64,000 nucleotides of DNA, taken from NCBI GenBank assembly GCA_030278955.1, contig JAOANR010000015.1, positions 36,240,487 through 36,304,486 of the forward strand. The letters run 5' to 3'. The position numbers and the translations under genes were made by a program. The DNA comes from Hygrophila difformis (Eukaryota; Streptophyta; Magnoliopsida; Lamiales; Acanthaceae). Shown here piece after piece: positions 43,701-55,994 of the stretch. The notes below the pieces were generated by a model that was not told the origin of the DNA, ran no database searches, and was given only the letters and a program-made list of their open reading frames with translations. Positions within the stretch are counted from its first letter, which is position 1, and each line of letters begins with the position of its first letter.

Positions 43701-46700
43701 ATGGTTCCTTATCGAGCTAGAGGTACTGGGCGACGGGGGAGGCCCCGCAGAAACCAAGGCCCGCCAGTTGGGGATAGGGCTGGGGATTTTGTTCCTGAGG
43801 AGGTTCAACCTGATGGTGTTGAACAGGGGAACGACGGACTACCACCTCCTCCTCCTCCACCCGTACCGGAGGTGCCACCTGTTGCTCAGGTGCCTCTCGG
43901 GAATCCACCAGTAGGTGGTGCAGCTGCCTTCAATCCAATTGAGTTCGCCCAGCAGCTGGCACAGTTATTCCAGATGTTACCCCAGTCAGTAGTGCAGCCT
44001 GCTCCTGCACCTGTTCCAGCCCATGTGGACTATGTGGATCTGTCCACAAAGCACCGTCCACCAAAGTTTACAGGGGGTGCCAGTCCATCTGACCTAGAGA
44101 ACTGGAAGTACCAGTTGGGTCGAGTCCTTTTTAGTATCAACTGCCCGGAGGACCAGAAGGTCTATGTGGCTTCCCATTATCTGGAAGGGGAAGCACTACA
44201 TTGGTGGAGGACCCGCGAGCACGACCTAGTTGCTCGACCCGGGTTCAATTGGGAGCAGTTTACAGAGGCTCTTAGTTCCCATTTCTACCCACCACATGTC
44301 TTGGAGGCGAAGAAAATAGAATTTTTGGGTTTGAGACAGACGGAGAGTATGAGCGTGACGGCTTATCACAGGAAGTTTGTGGAGCTTATGAGGTATGCTC
44401 CGGAGGTTATGCCCACTGGTAGGGACGAGGTTCGTCGTTTCATTTCGGGTCTCCGAGCAGGGATTAAGTCTTCATTTGGTTATCGAGGTTATGATACATT
44501 GTCTGAGGCATTCGATCAGGCCCTATATGTGGAGGAGAGTCGGTCTGAAGAACGTCAACAGTGGCAGAGTAGAAAGAGAAACAGAGATCAGGGTCGTGAG
44601 GGGCAGCGAGGCGGCGATCAGAGGGGTCAGGCCGCTGTTAGGGGTCGCCGTGATGGTGGCCGAGCTGATGTAGGCAGGGGCGGTGGCCGTGCCCCGTTAC
44701 CTGTTCGTGAGATTGGACCTGATGGTCGTGCTGTGTACCGTTGCTGGAATTGTCGGGAGCTTGGCCATCGCAGATCTGATTGCCCACACCCTGTTATGCT
44801 GCAGCAGGGACATGGGTATGCTCCAGCTCAGCCTGGAGGGCGAGGCAGACCTGCCCGAATTGACAGAGGTGGCAGATTGAATGTCATGGACCGTGCTGAG
44901 GCAAACCGCCGAGATGATGTTCTTGCAGGTGTGTTTTAAATTCCTGCAGTTATTTATTTTCTTTTCATTTTGCTCTGTCTTTGTAACCTTTGTACCCTGT
45001 TTAGGTTCTATTACTGTTGCGAATCACTCTGCCTTAGTATTATTTGATTCGGGAGCCTCGTGTTCGTTCGTGGCTTTGCGATTTGTGCGGGAGCATGGAG
45101 TAGGACCGTTGGTGCCCTACCAGATGCCCGTTTCCTTGCCTTCAGGCGATATCATTCGTAGTGATTACATATGGCGAGATGTGGTAATGAGCATCGAGGG
45201 CCGTGAGTTCAGAGCCGACTTGGTGGTTTTTAGTCTGGCTGACTTTGACGTAATTTTGGGCATGGATTGGCTGACTCGCCATCGTGCTGTTATCGATTGT
45301 GGTATTCCACGTATTTCCTTCAGAGATCCTCTTGGTAAGTATGTTTCTTACCGACCTTCTTTGATTCCACCTGCTATTAGTGTGGTTTCTGTTGCTGCGT
45401 TGTGTGATTTGATGCACAGGGGTTGTTCTCTTTTCCTGTGGCACATGAGGGATCTTCGAGCAGAGGTTCCTGCTGCTTCGAGTGTCCCTGTTGTCTCTGA
45501 GTTCGGGGATGTATTTCCCGATGAAATTCCTGGTCTCCCACCTGTTCGGGAGATTGATTTTACTATCGAGCTGATGCCTGATGCAGCTCCCATTTCTAAG
45601 GCTCCTTACCGGATGGCTCCTGCTGAATTGAAGGAGTTGAAGGATCAGTTGAATGAGCTTATTAGTAAGGGGTATATCCAGCCGAGTAGCTCGCCTTGGG
45701 GAGCTCCTGTACTGTTTGTTAAGAAGAAGGATGGGTCGATGAGGATGTGCATCGACTACAGGGGTTTGAACCGAATCACAGTGAAGAACAAGTATCCTTT
45801 ACCTCGGATTGAGGATCTGTTTGATCAGTTGAGAGGGGCCAGTGTATTCAGTAAGATTGATTTGAGGTCGGGCTACCATCAGATTCGGGTGGCAGAGGTT
45901 GATAGGCCCAAAACAGCATTCAGAACTCGTTATGGACACTTTGAATTCACGGTCATGCCTTTTGGTTTGACCAACGCACCAGCGATCTTCATGGATCTTA
46001 TGCATAGGGTATTCCGTCCCCTGCTGGATGTGTGTGTGGTTGTGTTCATAGACGATATTCTGGTCTATTCGCCGACTCGTGAGGCACATGCTGGTCATCT
46101 GAGGACAGTGTTGAACACATTGCGAGAGCATAAGCTATATGCTAAACTCTCTAAATGTGAGTTTTGGTTGGAGAAGGTGTCTTTTCTGGGACACATTGTT
46201 TCTGGTGAGGGTATTGCAGTTGACCCTGCTAAGGTGGAAGCGGTACTGAAGTGGCAAGCCCCGAAGAATGTGGGAGAGATCCGGAGTTTCTTGGGTCTTG
46301 TTGGCTACTACCGCAGATTCATTGAGGGATTCTCTAGTATTGCTAGACCTCTGACGAGATTATTGAGGAAAGATGTCAGATTCAGATGGGATGATGCTTG
46401 TGAGCAGGCGTTTGAACTATTGAAGAAGAAAGTGACAGAGGCACCTGTCTTGGTACTACCTGATGATTCAGGTGAGTATGAAGTTTACACGGATGCATCA
46501 CTTAAGGGTTTAGGTTGTGTATTGATGCAAAATGGGAAGGTGATCGCTTATGCATCTCGACAGCTTAAGCCTCATGAGCAGAACTACCCTACTCACGACT
46601 TGGAGATGGCAGCGGTAGTGCATGCTCTGAAGATCTGGAGACACTATTTATATGGGGCAAAGTGTAGAATTTATTCAGATCATAAGAATCTAAAGTGTCT

Positions 46701-48396
46701 GTACACCTCAGACCACATGAGTGGCAGACAGAGGAGGTGGATGGAGTTATTACAGGACTATGACACGGATATTCAGTACATTGAGGGAAAGGCGAACCGG
46801 GTGGCAGATGCTTTGAGCAGGAAGGAGCATCATTCAGTGGCATGCTTGGGAGTGATGCCTGAATGGCGCAGGGAACTACTCAGACTTGAGGTTCAGGTAG
46901 TTCCTGTTGGCTCTGTTCAGCACACCTTAAACATGCTAGTTACTGCATCTTCTTTGATTGATGAGATATTTGCCAGTCAGCATGATAGCGGGGAGATGGC
47001 AGTATTGAGACAGAAGATTCAGGATGGTAAGGCTCCGGGTTTCAGAATTGATGATAGGGGCATGGTGAGATATGGGGATAGATGGTGCATTCCGGAGTGT
47101 TGTGTTGACCTGAAGAGGAAGGTTATGGATGAGGCTCACACGACTCCTTATTCTGTTCACCCAGGGGTCACAAAGATGTATAAGGACATCCGACAGACTT
47201 ATTGGTGGAACAACATGAAGAGGGAGATAGTTGAATATGTGGCTAAGTGTGCGACCTGTCAGCGAGTGAAGGTTGAGCACATGAGGCCGATGGGTTTGCT
47301 ACAGCCTCTAGCAGTGCCTGAATGGAAGTGGGAATCCATTTCCATGGATTTTGTGACCGGATTGCCACAGACGGTGAGGAAGATGGACACTATCTGGGTA
47401 GTGGTGGATCGATTGACAAAGAGTGCAGTATTCATACCCATGGGATTGACGTGGAGTATGAGCCAACTTACACAGGCTTATATTCAGCATGTTGTTAAAA
47501 GGTTTGGGATTCCCAAAGAGATTGTGTCTGATCGGGATTCCAGATTTCTGTCCAAGTTTTGGAAGGATGTGCAGGCAGCATTTGGCACGCGGATTAGCAT
47601 GAGTACTGCATGGCATCCTCAGTCAGATGGTCAGACCGAGAGGACCATTAGGACTTTAGAGGATATGTTACGAGCTTGTGCACTGGACTTTCAGGGTAGT
47701 TGGGAGAATCACCTCAGTTTGGTGGAGTTCAGTTACAATAACAGTTATCATGCAAGTATTGGTATGGCTCCCTTCGAGGCATTGTATGGGAGGAAGTGTA
47801 GGAGTCCTTTATGTTGGAATGATCCAACAGATAAGGTGAATGTGGGTCCTGAGATGATTGAGCAAACAATCGAGTTGGTGAGGATCATCAGGGATAGAAT
47901 GAAAGAGGCCCAGGACAGACAGAAGAGTTATGCTGATTTAGCTCGACGAGATGTGGAGTTTGAGGTTGGTGACAGGGTATTACTGCGGGTATCGCCTATG
48001 AAAGGGGTACGCCGGTTTGGTAAGAAAGGTAAGCTGAGTCCGAGATACATTGGACCCTATGAGATTGTGGAAAGAATTGGTAAAGTGGCTTATAGGTTGG
48101 CTTTACCAGCTGAAGTGGGTCGAGCCCATGATGTTTTTCATGTTTCTCAACTCCGGAAGTTTGTGTCTGACCCATCTAAGATTATCCAGCCTGATGAGAT
48201 TGAGTTGGATGCAAGTCTGGAGTATGAGGAGTACCCAGTTCGGGTGATTGATGCAAAAGAAAGGGTCTTAAGGCATAAGACCATTCCAATGGTTAAGGTG
48301 GTGTGGTCTAGGCACGGAGCTGAAGATGCTACTTGGGAAACTGAGGAGCATATGAAGCTGAAGTACCCAGACTTGGACTTAACTCCTTCACAATGA
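43701..48396 (+). CDS. Element D Gag and spliced Gag-Pol polyprotein
   Basis: Gag runs from ATG 43701 (an in-frame ATG also exists at 43644) to TAA 44937-44939 and has a Gag core ([18 protein letters not shown] to [13 protein letters not shown]), an R/G-rich basic region and the zinc knuckle [14 protein letters not shown]. If bases 44929-45004 are spliced out, the frame continues without a stop to 48396, 1540 codons including the stop. Pol then has protease [21 protein letters not shown] (near 46048), RNase [14 protein letters not shown] and [11 protein letters not shown], and integrase with [11 protein letters not shown] to [23 protein letters not shown] and [13 protein letters not shown]. 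The tail has FHVSQLRKF and ends ATWETEEHM, a chromodomain-like module that may guide integration to chromatin. All catalytic residues I can check are present. Confidence 0.92.
44929..45004 (+). other. Probable spliceosomal intron between gag and protease of element D
   Basis: The 76-bp segment starts GTGTGT right after CTTGCAG and ends CCTGTTTAG before GT. It is strongly T-rich and has TAAC 20-25 nt before the acceptor as a possible branch site. The Gag stop codon lies inside it. Splicing joins the two frames exactly (exon lengths 1228 + 3392 = 4620, divisible by 3) and removes a hydrophobic, F-rich translation unlike anything in Gag-Pol. Retention would give Gag, removal Gag-Pol. Confidence 0.75.
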
Positions 48397-48446
48397 GGTA
48401 ATATTCTTCCTTTACTAGTTCATTGATGATCATGTTCTTGATTATG

Positions 48447-48464
48447 CATTTCGGGGACGAAATG
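48447..48464 (+). other. Pre-PPT hairpin of element D
   Basis: CATTTCG-GGGA-CGAAATG, a perfect 7-bp stem with a purine tetraloop, 18 nt before the 3' LTR. Confidence 0.75.
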
Positions 48465-48469
48465 ATCAT

Positions 48470-48482
48470 AAGGGGGAGAGAA
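48470..48482 (+). other. Polypurine tract of element D
   Basis: AAGGGGGAGAGAA ends directly at the 3' LTR. Primer for plus-strand synthesis. Confidence 0.9.
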
Positions 48483-50874
48483 TGTAGTGACCCATTTGTT
48501 TGGACTTTGAATTTATTTATGTGTTTGGGCCAAGTGATTTATTTGTGAGTAGGGATTTATGAAGCCCATCCCAATTATGGCCCATGTGTTTTAATTAGGG
48601 GTTTTGCCTAATCATGGGATTAGGAGAAAAATCGTGAGTTGGGAGAAGAGAGAGTGGGACGAGACCGAATAGTAGAGGGAAGAGAAGGATTGAAGTACTG
48701 AGGAGACTCTTGTTCTTCAATCGGTAAGCCTCTTGCTTGAATCTTCTCCTTGAGTTCTCTTATCTTGTTGGCAGTTTTGGAGAAAGCATGGTGTTGATGA
48801 TTTTTTTTGAATTTAGGGATTTATTCGATTTGTGTGAAATTAGAGTTGGAACTCCGAAATTGAAGGCTAAATCTTGTTGAAGATCGTAAGGCAAGGGCTT
48901 TTATATGTATTATCGATTGTGACTTTGTTTTTGCTTCTTTAATGATCCCTTTGCGGATATGCAGATGGTTACGGCTTGCATTTGAATTGTTGCTTGATAG
49001 TCTTACTAATTATTTTACTTGGATAAGTTGGCAGTGAGTAATTTATAGAAATGGGCTATTTTAATTTGTTGTTCGAATGTATAAGCATGTGAAGATGCTT
49101 GGTACTGCCCTGACTAGTTTAGATGGAATTCATTGTCATGAAAATTTGTTGATCGTTGCTCTGTAGTATGGTCTCAAAGCTGAATATTTATATAGACATA
49201 TATATGTGTGTGTGTTTATATGAAAGGAAAAGAAAAAGCTAGTCAAAGCTGGGCGGATGTACCTACAATGGGTTATGACTACAGATTGCTTGCAAATATC
49301 TTTATATTTTTATATTATTCCTCTATGCTAGTGACCCAGATATGTATTTGGCTACAAGTATATCCATTACTGCTAAATTTCTTATTCTACCTTGTCTACT
49401 CGGTTGCAGTAGTATTATTTAAGGGACAATGGTCCTGGTGAGACAAAGGAAAATGATTACAAAAGTGCAGAATTACTCCCAAGAGACTGAGATTTAGTTC
49501 AAGTATTTTAATACAATTTCCCAATTGGTCAGCTAGTTAAAACGTGTACTAGCAGTTCTTATACTTCACTTTTTCTAATCTTAGTGCTAACTTAGTGCAT
49601 TTTATTAATATTTTAATAAAGTGCTTAAATCCATGTACATAGTCACGATATTTAATAGCATCTCATTCTATTACACTAGTTTACATCTTTTTGGCAGAGA
49701 ATACTATTATTGATATGCCTTTTAATATTTTTTATTCATTAATTATATGAAATAGTTTTGTGGCAGTGAACTAGTTTATTTAATTAGTAACATTGAAATG
49801 ATCTTATTTAATTAGCTTACATGAATTGGGATGTGCTACTCAGTGGAGTGTTTAATGGTACTTGGATTTTTATTATTCTAAGCCGGGAAGGCTTCACATG
49901 TGTTTTTAGTCCCCTGGCCGAGTGGGCGTTTGATATTGTTATGCCAATGGGCATGATGAGGATTATACGGGCAGCCTTCACAGGTGTTGTTGAGCCCCGT
50001 GGCCCGATGGGGGTGTGTGATACGATATTCAGCTACGGCTGGCGCGATTGCGGATCCCTGCGGGGATGGTGTATGTTACCCTGTAACGGGTTGGAGTTGA
50101 TGATATCCTCACCCGTGGGTTCATACCGCCCGGGTTTTTAGGTGCCGGCTAGGCATATTCATTGCATTTGCATATAGGGTAGATAGGTGTATGTTAGGCC
50201 ATGCATCACTTGCATAAATTGTATGATTGTGGTTGAAGCATCGGTATGGGACGGTGTGGTGTTTTTATTTCTGCTTAATTATTATTCTGGTTATTCTTAT
50301 AATTGTTCCCCCTTAATTCCCCTACATATATTAGCCCTTGCTCAGTACTTTGTACTGACTCCTTGCTTTTTGTCTGTTTTATAGATCCTGCTGGAGGCGC
50401 TGAAGCATGATTTGGGTATGGGGGATGAGAGATCACATAGATAGGATTCTTTTGATCATGTTATTATGTTTATTTATGTGGTACTCCATTGATTGTTATC
50501 TACTTGATATCTATCTGACTAGTTGAGGCCGGTGGGCCTAGATTTTATATTCTGTCGGCTTGTGGCCTTGTGTGATTTACTGCTTTGGCTGGTAGCCCTG
50601 TTGAGATATTGGCATGCTGTCTTTGCTGTTATGTGAGGCTGGTAGCCTGGATGATTTGTTGGCATCGTTTTATGATTATTGGTGAGACCATTTTGCCATG
50701 TGCCTATGTGTTTTCATTTGTTTTAGCTTCCGCTCATAATTGGTTAATCAGATAATCACTTTAGGTTCGCTCAGCCTTGTACTAGCTGTTTTAAATTAGC
50801 CGGCCACTAATTTGGGATAGTTAGTACGGCGGTAATGCTTGCGAAAATCAGTTTTGAATTTTCGGGGCGTTACA
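48483..50874 (+). repeat. 3' LTR of element D
   Basis: 2392 bp. I found no difference from 40965-43356. Confidence 0.95.
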
Positions 50875-50879
50875 ACCCG

Positions 50880-53800
50880 TGACCCCCCTTGCCCTGCCAA
50901 GAAACCAGGTGTCCGGTAGCCCCTGCCGGTGGGGTCTCCCCCGGCCATCCCGTGAACCTTACCGGGCAACCCGTGAATCTCCTCTTAAGGCCCCGTGCCG
51001 AGGCTTCCCATCCTGCCCCGTTCGATCTGCCGACCTCCAGCTCCGCCTTCTATTCCCTGTAAGGTATGCCTTTTTCTTATGTGCATCGGTTGGTCTCGTC
51101 CAAATTGGTATATGAGGTTGATTGCCCGTTGTCCATGTGCACTGGTAGTTGTTATTCCCTTTGTGGGTGTGATAATTGTTCCTTTATATTCTTTGTTTTA
51201 AAAGAATTTACAAGTTTGGGATTTCTTGCTTTTAAGGAGTTTAAAATTGTTTACCTCGTCGTTCGAGGGACTACTTTTTAGATGACATAGAATCTACCCT
51301 TTAGCCTATCCACCCATGCCTTCCATGTGCTTACCAAAATGCCTCCTCCTATCTTTATTTGTCATTAAAAAACAACCAGGGCGTTGCATCTTTTTCCGTC
51401 CATGTTAGTTTTTAATTTCTACCGAATGCGGCTAAAAATTACAAAACATAACATTCCCGTGCGTACATGAGGATCGGAACACAAAAAAAAAACAAAAAAA
51501 AAAACCTATTTGACCATATTAGGACTGGCCAAAATAGAAGATCAATTCATTCCTTAGTGAAATGAGTATGTATTGCACCCTTCTGTTATATAGTTTCCTA
51601 CGAATTTAGCCGAACTACATTTACTTAAATCATGTAGCCTGCTAATTAACTTGTTTTGTGGTTTTCCCTTCGGCTTAGCTATTGAAATAAACATTTTCCT
51701 TAGTATTGGAAAATACTGTAAATTCATTCCAGAATTGATCATTCTTGTTTATGGATCCTGATTCAACCGTTCATTCTGGTTTCTTTATTGCATCTTCAAG
51801 CTCTGCAAATTGCTATATCTCACGCTTTATTTATTTGGATGTCAGAGCAGCTGCCCTCTTCATAGCTTCCCGGCACTCTTCCTTCTTCGTTGAAATGTTA
51901 TGCCTGCTACCTATCTCGCTTCCTGTTTTTGATTTATATTCTTCAACGGATAAAAAATGCAATTTTTAATTATATGCTTACAGATCCAATAAAATATATG
52001 CACGATATTAAATTGAATAACTATACTTTTTTGCCATAAAAGCAGTTGACTAATAATGGTTGTTTAGGTCACAGCCATTGTACACCCACAAGTATTGACT
52101 TATGACCCTGGAATTCCATATCTGTGTATGTTAATTACTTAACCATTCAATTGAGACATAATTACACTTTGTTTAGGGGGTTTCATTTATTAGATCTCGA
52201 TTCCTTACTTAATATAATAGCTTCTTTTCCCTGCTGATCATATTTGTATTTCTAATCTCTTGCAATAGATTGTATAGTCCTAACGCTATTCTGAGCTGCT
52301 ATAACCACTACGTGTTCTTAGCCACTTTTAATGTTCATAAATCCCTTTATACAACATAGCCAAATTTTAATTGAATCCAACGCGTCCCAGTATGTTGTAC
52401 CCATTGTGTCCTTTGAACTTCCTGTCATTCCTTCTTATGATCCTTGCTTCTATATTATTGTTTGTGGACTTTTCACATTTGTTTTGCAGAGGCTAAATAT
52501 TTTGGATATTTTCACATTTGTTTTGCCTATTTGCATAGGCTACAGCATATACAACAATTCCCAGTATATATTTGTTGATCAAACATTCACCAACAGTGCC
52601 CGAGGCTAAGTATGGAAGCCATGCAGCATGGTTTTATCAAAGGTATACAAAACACTATTAAAAGTTCCATTTTCCATACGCATCCCTAATAATCTGCTTT
52701 GGTTATTGTAGCCTATGCCATTCATCTCCAGACTGACCCTCAGAGAATTTTCTTTCACCTTGCGGAGCTCACAAGACATCTCTGTGTCGACCGCATCTAC
52801 TTAATAGAAGCTGGAGTCAACAAATTCAGAAGAACCATAAATTACTTTATCTATATAAATATATATATACTTCCGCTGTTTAGCCCCATTTGTCTATTTA
52901 TTACTATTCGCGCACGGACTTTCGCTTAAAGTTTTATTATAGTTATACAAATTAAAATATAGTCAGGTTAGATCTTGTCAGATTATAGGTACAAGTACTA
53001 AATAAATTTACAGGTAATCAATAAATATACAAGTACTATTTATATATAGCAAAAAATAAAACCCTTAGCAAAGAGATTCAGTCTTTCTTTCGGACAAAGT
53101 ATTAAAATAAAAAGTCGAAAAAAACTTCACAGTTAACGGTTGCTTGTTATGTCCATTATGCATATACAACTATTGTGTCATTTCTCAACTTGTGCTGGAA
53201 AAAAAAAAAGGGATTTTCCACACTTTCAAATAAAAGTTTGGCCTTTCACAACACCTTTTTTTTATACTTAATCCCCTTACTTATCCAAAAAGGGGAAAAA
53301 AATATGAAAACGGGGAACTTAATTTATCATATCATGTCTGAAGTGAACAATGTTGTGAACTTATATACTTTATCAAGTAGTCAAAACAAATATAAGGACT
53401 AAATGTGAACTTATATACTTTATCAAATTGCCTTGTGAATCATGATTATATTTTCTCAATCTCCTCTCTGAAATTTTCTCTCATAAGCTTCGATGGCCTT
53501 TTTTTTTTGTTTCAACCTACAACTTCTTGCAAGTAATAGTTGTAAGAATACAGTACAAAAAAATAGATACAACCTTAATCAGAAATAACACAGTAGATCT
53601 TACTTTTCCAAGCAATTATGGGTTCTATTTTCGCTGCTAAAAATCCTTTACCATAACTAAGTTTATGTAAAGATGGCCAAATTTCATTATTGTAATTTTC
53701 AGGTATGGCATAATAATCTATTCACATAAATTAATAAAAGTTACTGAATAAAAAATGAACCACTTAATGGGAAGTTTGATAGCAATAAAAGTTACTGAAT

Positions 53801-53947
53801 AAAAAATGAACCGCTGAATATGATATTAGCAATGAATTAAATTGGCACGAAAACATGAGAAGTTTGATAGCAATTCTTTAGCCCACTAGATTTTTTCCGC
53901 AACATCAAATTAAACAACATGTTGACATAGTTTACAAATACACGGGA
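50880..53947. other. Host sequence, no gene recognised
   Basis: The first 180 bases are C-rich and end in CCTGTAAGGTATG, a splice-donor-like site, so they may be the end of a host exon or UTR into which D inserted. The rest is AT-rich. Acceptor-like sites occur near 52490 and 52710 with short open stretches after them (for example AYAIHLQTDPQRIFFHLAEL), but no family is recognised. Short direct repeats lie at 53352-53427 (GTGAACTTATATACTTTATC twice) and 53738-53816 (AAAAGTTACTGAATAAAAAA twice). Confidence 0.45.
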
Positions 53948-54907
53948 TTACATGTGGCTTATAACATCAACTTCAACGATAACCTCATTATGGCGTCGGC
54001 CAAACGTTACTGCTTTAATAACAAACTTACATATATTTCCAGCAACTATATTATTTTGTGCAAAGAATTGCTGGAGCCCAATATTCATTGATACCATCTC
54101 TTCGCTTCTATGTCGAGTGGCTGGTGCATGCAATAAATACACAAGGTGGAGCTGCCCATGTTCTCTAAACCGCAACCAAATTCTTTCCCGTAGATGCAAA
54201 TTAAAGCCTTGCCAAATGGTCTTGGGAATTTCCTACAGAGAAACAAATTGTACATATATATCCATGTTTTCCCAATAAGAACAAATTTTGAAGAGTCAAA
54301 CTGCCTAGGGTTGTTTGTGCATTACCAAAGGCCTATAATAATTTGAATCTGTTAGCTGTGTCACAAAAGAGGCATATGACTCTGCATATAAACAAGCGTG
54401 GCAAAAAATAGTAACAGCCGAACAAACAAGTCGTTATATATCAGAAGGGAAAATAAATACCCACTATTTAGATTTACCATTGAAAGTACTATATTGCAGT
54501 AGCATCTCAGAATAATCGTTGGGTTCACCATCTTCATCAAATATTTTTATTGTGAACTCCATGCGTCCTGCCAGTTTAAAGAACAAGACCTCTCCTATTT
54601 TAAGTGCATGGGCACAGAACATGTCCCAAAGCCCCCCACCAGAAATATACATATCTTCCCCATCAAAAAACATTCCCAAATTACACTGCATTCGCTGCCC
54701 TTCCACTCCAATTACTGATGGTATATCATCTTCTTCGATACAATTAAGTATCACTCGCGGCAAACGCTGTAAAAACAAAAAAATAATATTACGATTCAAA
54801 ACCATGGCCCTTACTAATTGCTCTAATATTTGCTTCATATACATTGATCAGTTGTATCATACCAAATATTTTTCAAAACCTTCACTTAGCTGCACAAAAA
54901 ACTCCAT
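53948..54907 (-). CDS. Two-B3-domain (REM-type) DNA-binding protein, four exons
   Basis: Minus-strand exons at 54907-54863, 54766-54478, 54381-54326 and 54232-53948 (stop TAA) are separated by GT-AG introns of 96, 96 and 93 bp. Exon lengths 45+289+56+285 give 675 nt, or 224 residues, in frame throughout. Domain 1 (residues 1 to about 100) begins MEFFVQLSEGFEKYLRLP and has LKIGEVLFFKLAG and EFTIKIFD. Domain 2 (about 113-222) has SFVTQLTDSNYY, EIPKTIWQGF and GLQQFFAQNNIVAGNICKF. These are the strand and helix signatures of plant B3 domains, which bind DNA in the nucleus; REM proteins usually carry two or more. The start is the first ATG of the exon, but earlier exons could exist: AG acceptor-like sequence precedes it by 10 nt. 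A LARD begins 88 bp upstream. Confidence 0.8.
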
Positions 54908-55584
54908 ACTTTCAAACCTGCTCCAAAGACAACAACTATGAAAAATTATGCACATATTTATATTGAGTCTCCAATCTCACATGTATAGGATTAGCTGTAA
55001 CACCCCCATTTTCCCTAAAGATGCAGCGGAAGAAAAGAGCGGGAACAATGGGTGGGGTGCTACCGCCACGTATTCCGGACTGCCCGAAATACGCTAAGGC
55101 TAACATAAATAATTGCAGAAAATCAGAATTGAATGTATATGCTAACCACGTTCCGGACAAGCTAGCATATAATTCACAAAGAAGCTTATATACTGTGAAA
55201 AGTATAAAATAAGCTTAATAAAAATGTTTGGTATAGCGTAACCAAACGGAGGACTGCATTCCTCAAAGCGCGCAATAACAATAATGGAGTAAATCCATGG
55301 AAGTTTTATTTCATAAAAAGGGGTTGTCTATTTCATACTCAAAAATACTGTTAAACGCATAATGCATTGTTTAAAACAGTAGGGCACCATATTTGCATAA
55401 CCGGGATGAAACCCAAATATTTGTTCATACTTCACAAATAATTTTCTATGCCAAGTAATATATTATTATCAAAGGGGGTTTTTAAAATATAAATATTTAC
55501 GTGAATAATACCCCAAACCGTGCCCGTGCAAAAGATGCCTTGCAGATCTCAAAAACCTGAAAGGAAATGGTGAAAAGTGTAGAG

Positions 55585-55604
55585 TCAGCGAAAACAATCG
55601 CTGA
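55585..55604 (-). other. LTR hairpin, LARD 3' LTR copy
   Basis: TCAGCGA-AAACAA-TCGCTGA, a perfect 7-bp stem with a 6-nt loop. In sense orientation it is preceded by ACTTAC. The second copy is at 61482-61501. Confidence 0.7.
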
Positions 55605-55903
55605 GTAAGTAGACGCTTACTCCCGGAGGAGGTAGGGTTGCAGAAATAATTTAAAGACAGCAGTTATGGTAATGGTATGCTGAAACGAGAAGTAATTTAA
55701 GCACAGACAAAATCCATATAAATCTAATCCCGGGAAGAGACAATATGACACTATGCGTTACCAAGAAATAAAGTTTCTCAGCCAACATGATGTGCAGGTT
55801 CCCCGCTGTAGGGCCCAAATCTCACATACATTCAAGGGTTGTGGTGGAGGTAAGAAATTTCCTCAAACCACATTGAATCGAGAAATGGCATCGGGCTGAA
55901 ATC

Positions 55904-55994
55904 CATCAGTCCCCGAAAGTCGTGTATTACAGGCAAACGGCGGAGGATTCACATCTGTCCCCGTAAGTCGTGTAACACAAGCTAACGGCGGAGG
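55904..55994 (-). repeat. Diverged 43-bp tandem duplication in the LARD LTR
   Basis: Copies at 55904-55946 and 55952-55994 share CATC-GTCCCCG-AAGTCGTGTA and the end AACGGCGGAGG with a few differences. Confidence 0.85.

Larger units (their letters stand above)
40965..50874 (+). mobile_element. Complete, apparently intact Tekay/Del-like element D (9910 bp)
   Basis: The element has two 2392-bp LTRs that look identical over their full length (offset 7518), a 5-bp duplication, a primer-binding site, Gag, all Pol domains without a stop, and a polypurine tract. The chromodomain-like tail places it with Tekay-type chromoviruses. Identical LTRs and open frames suggest a very recent insertion that may still be competent. 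The only interruption is a 76-bp intron-like segment between gag and protease. Confidence 0.96.

Noticed and set aside
52699..52929. ORF after an acceptor-like site in the host region
   Set aside because: Only about 45 plausible residues, with no family recognised and no matching upstream exon. Left as unannotated host sequence.
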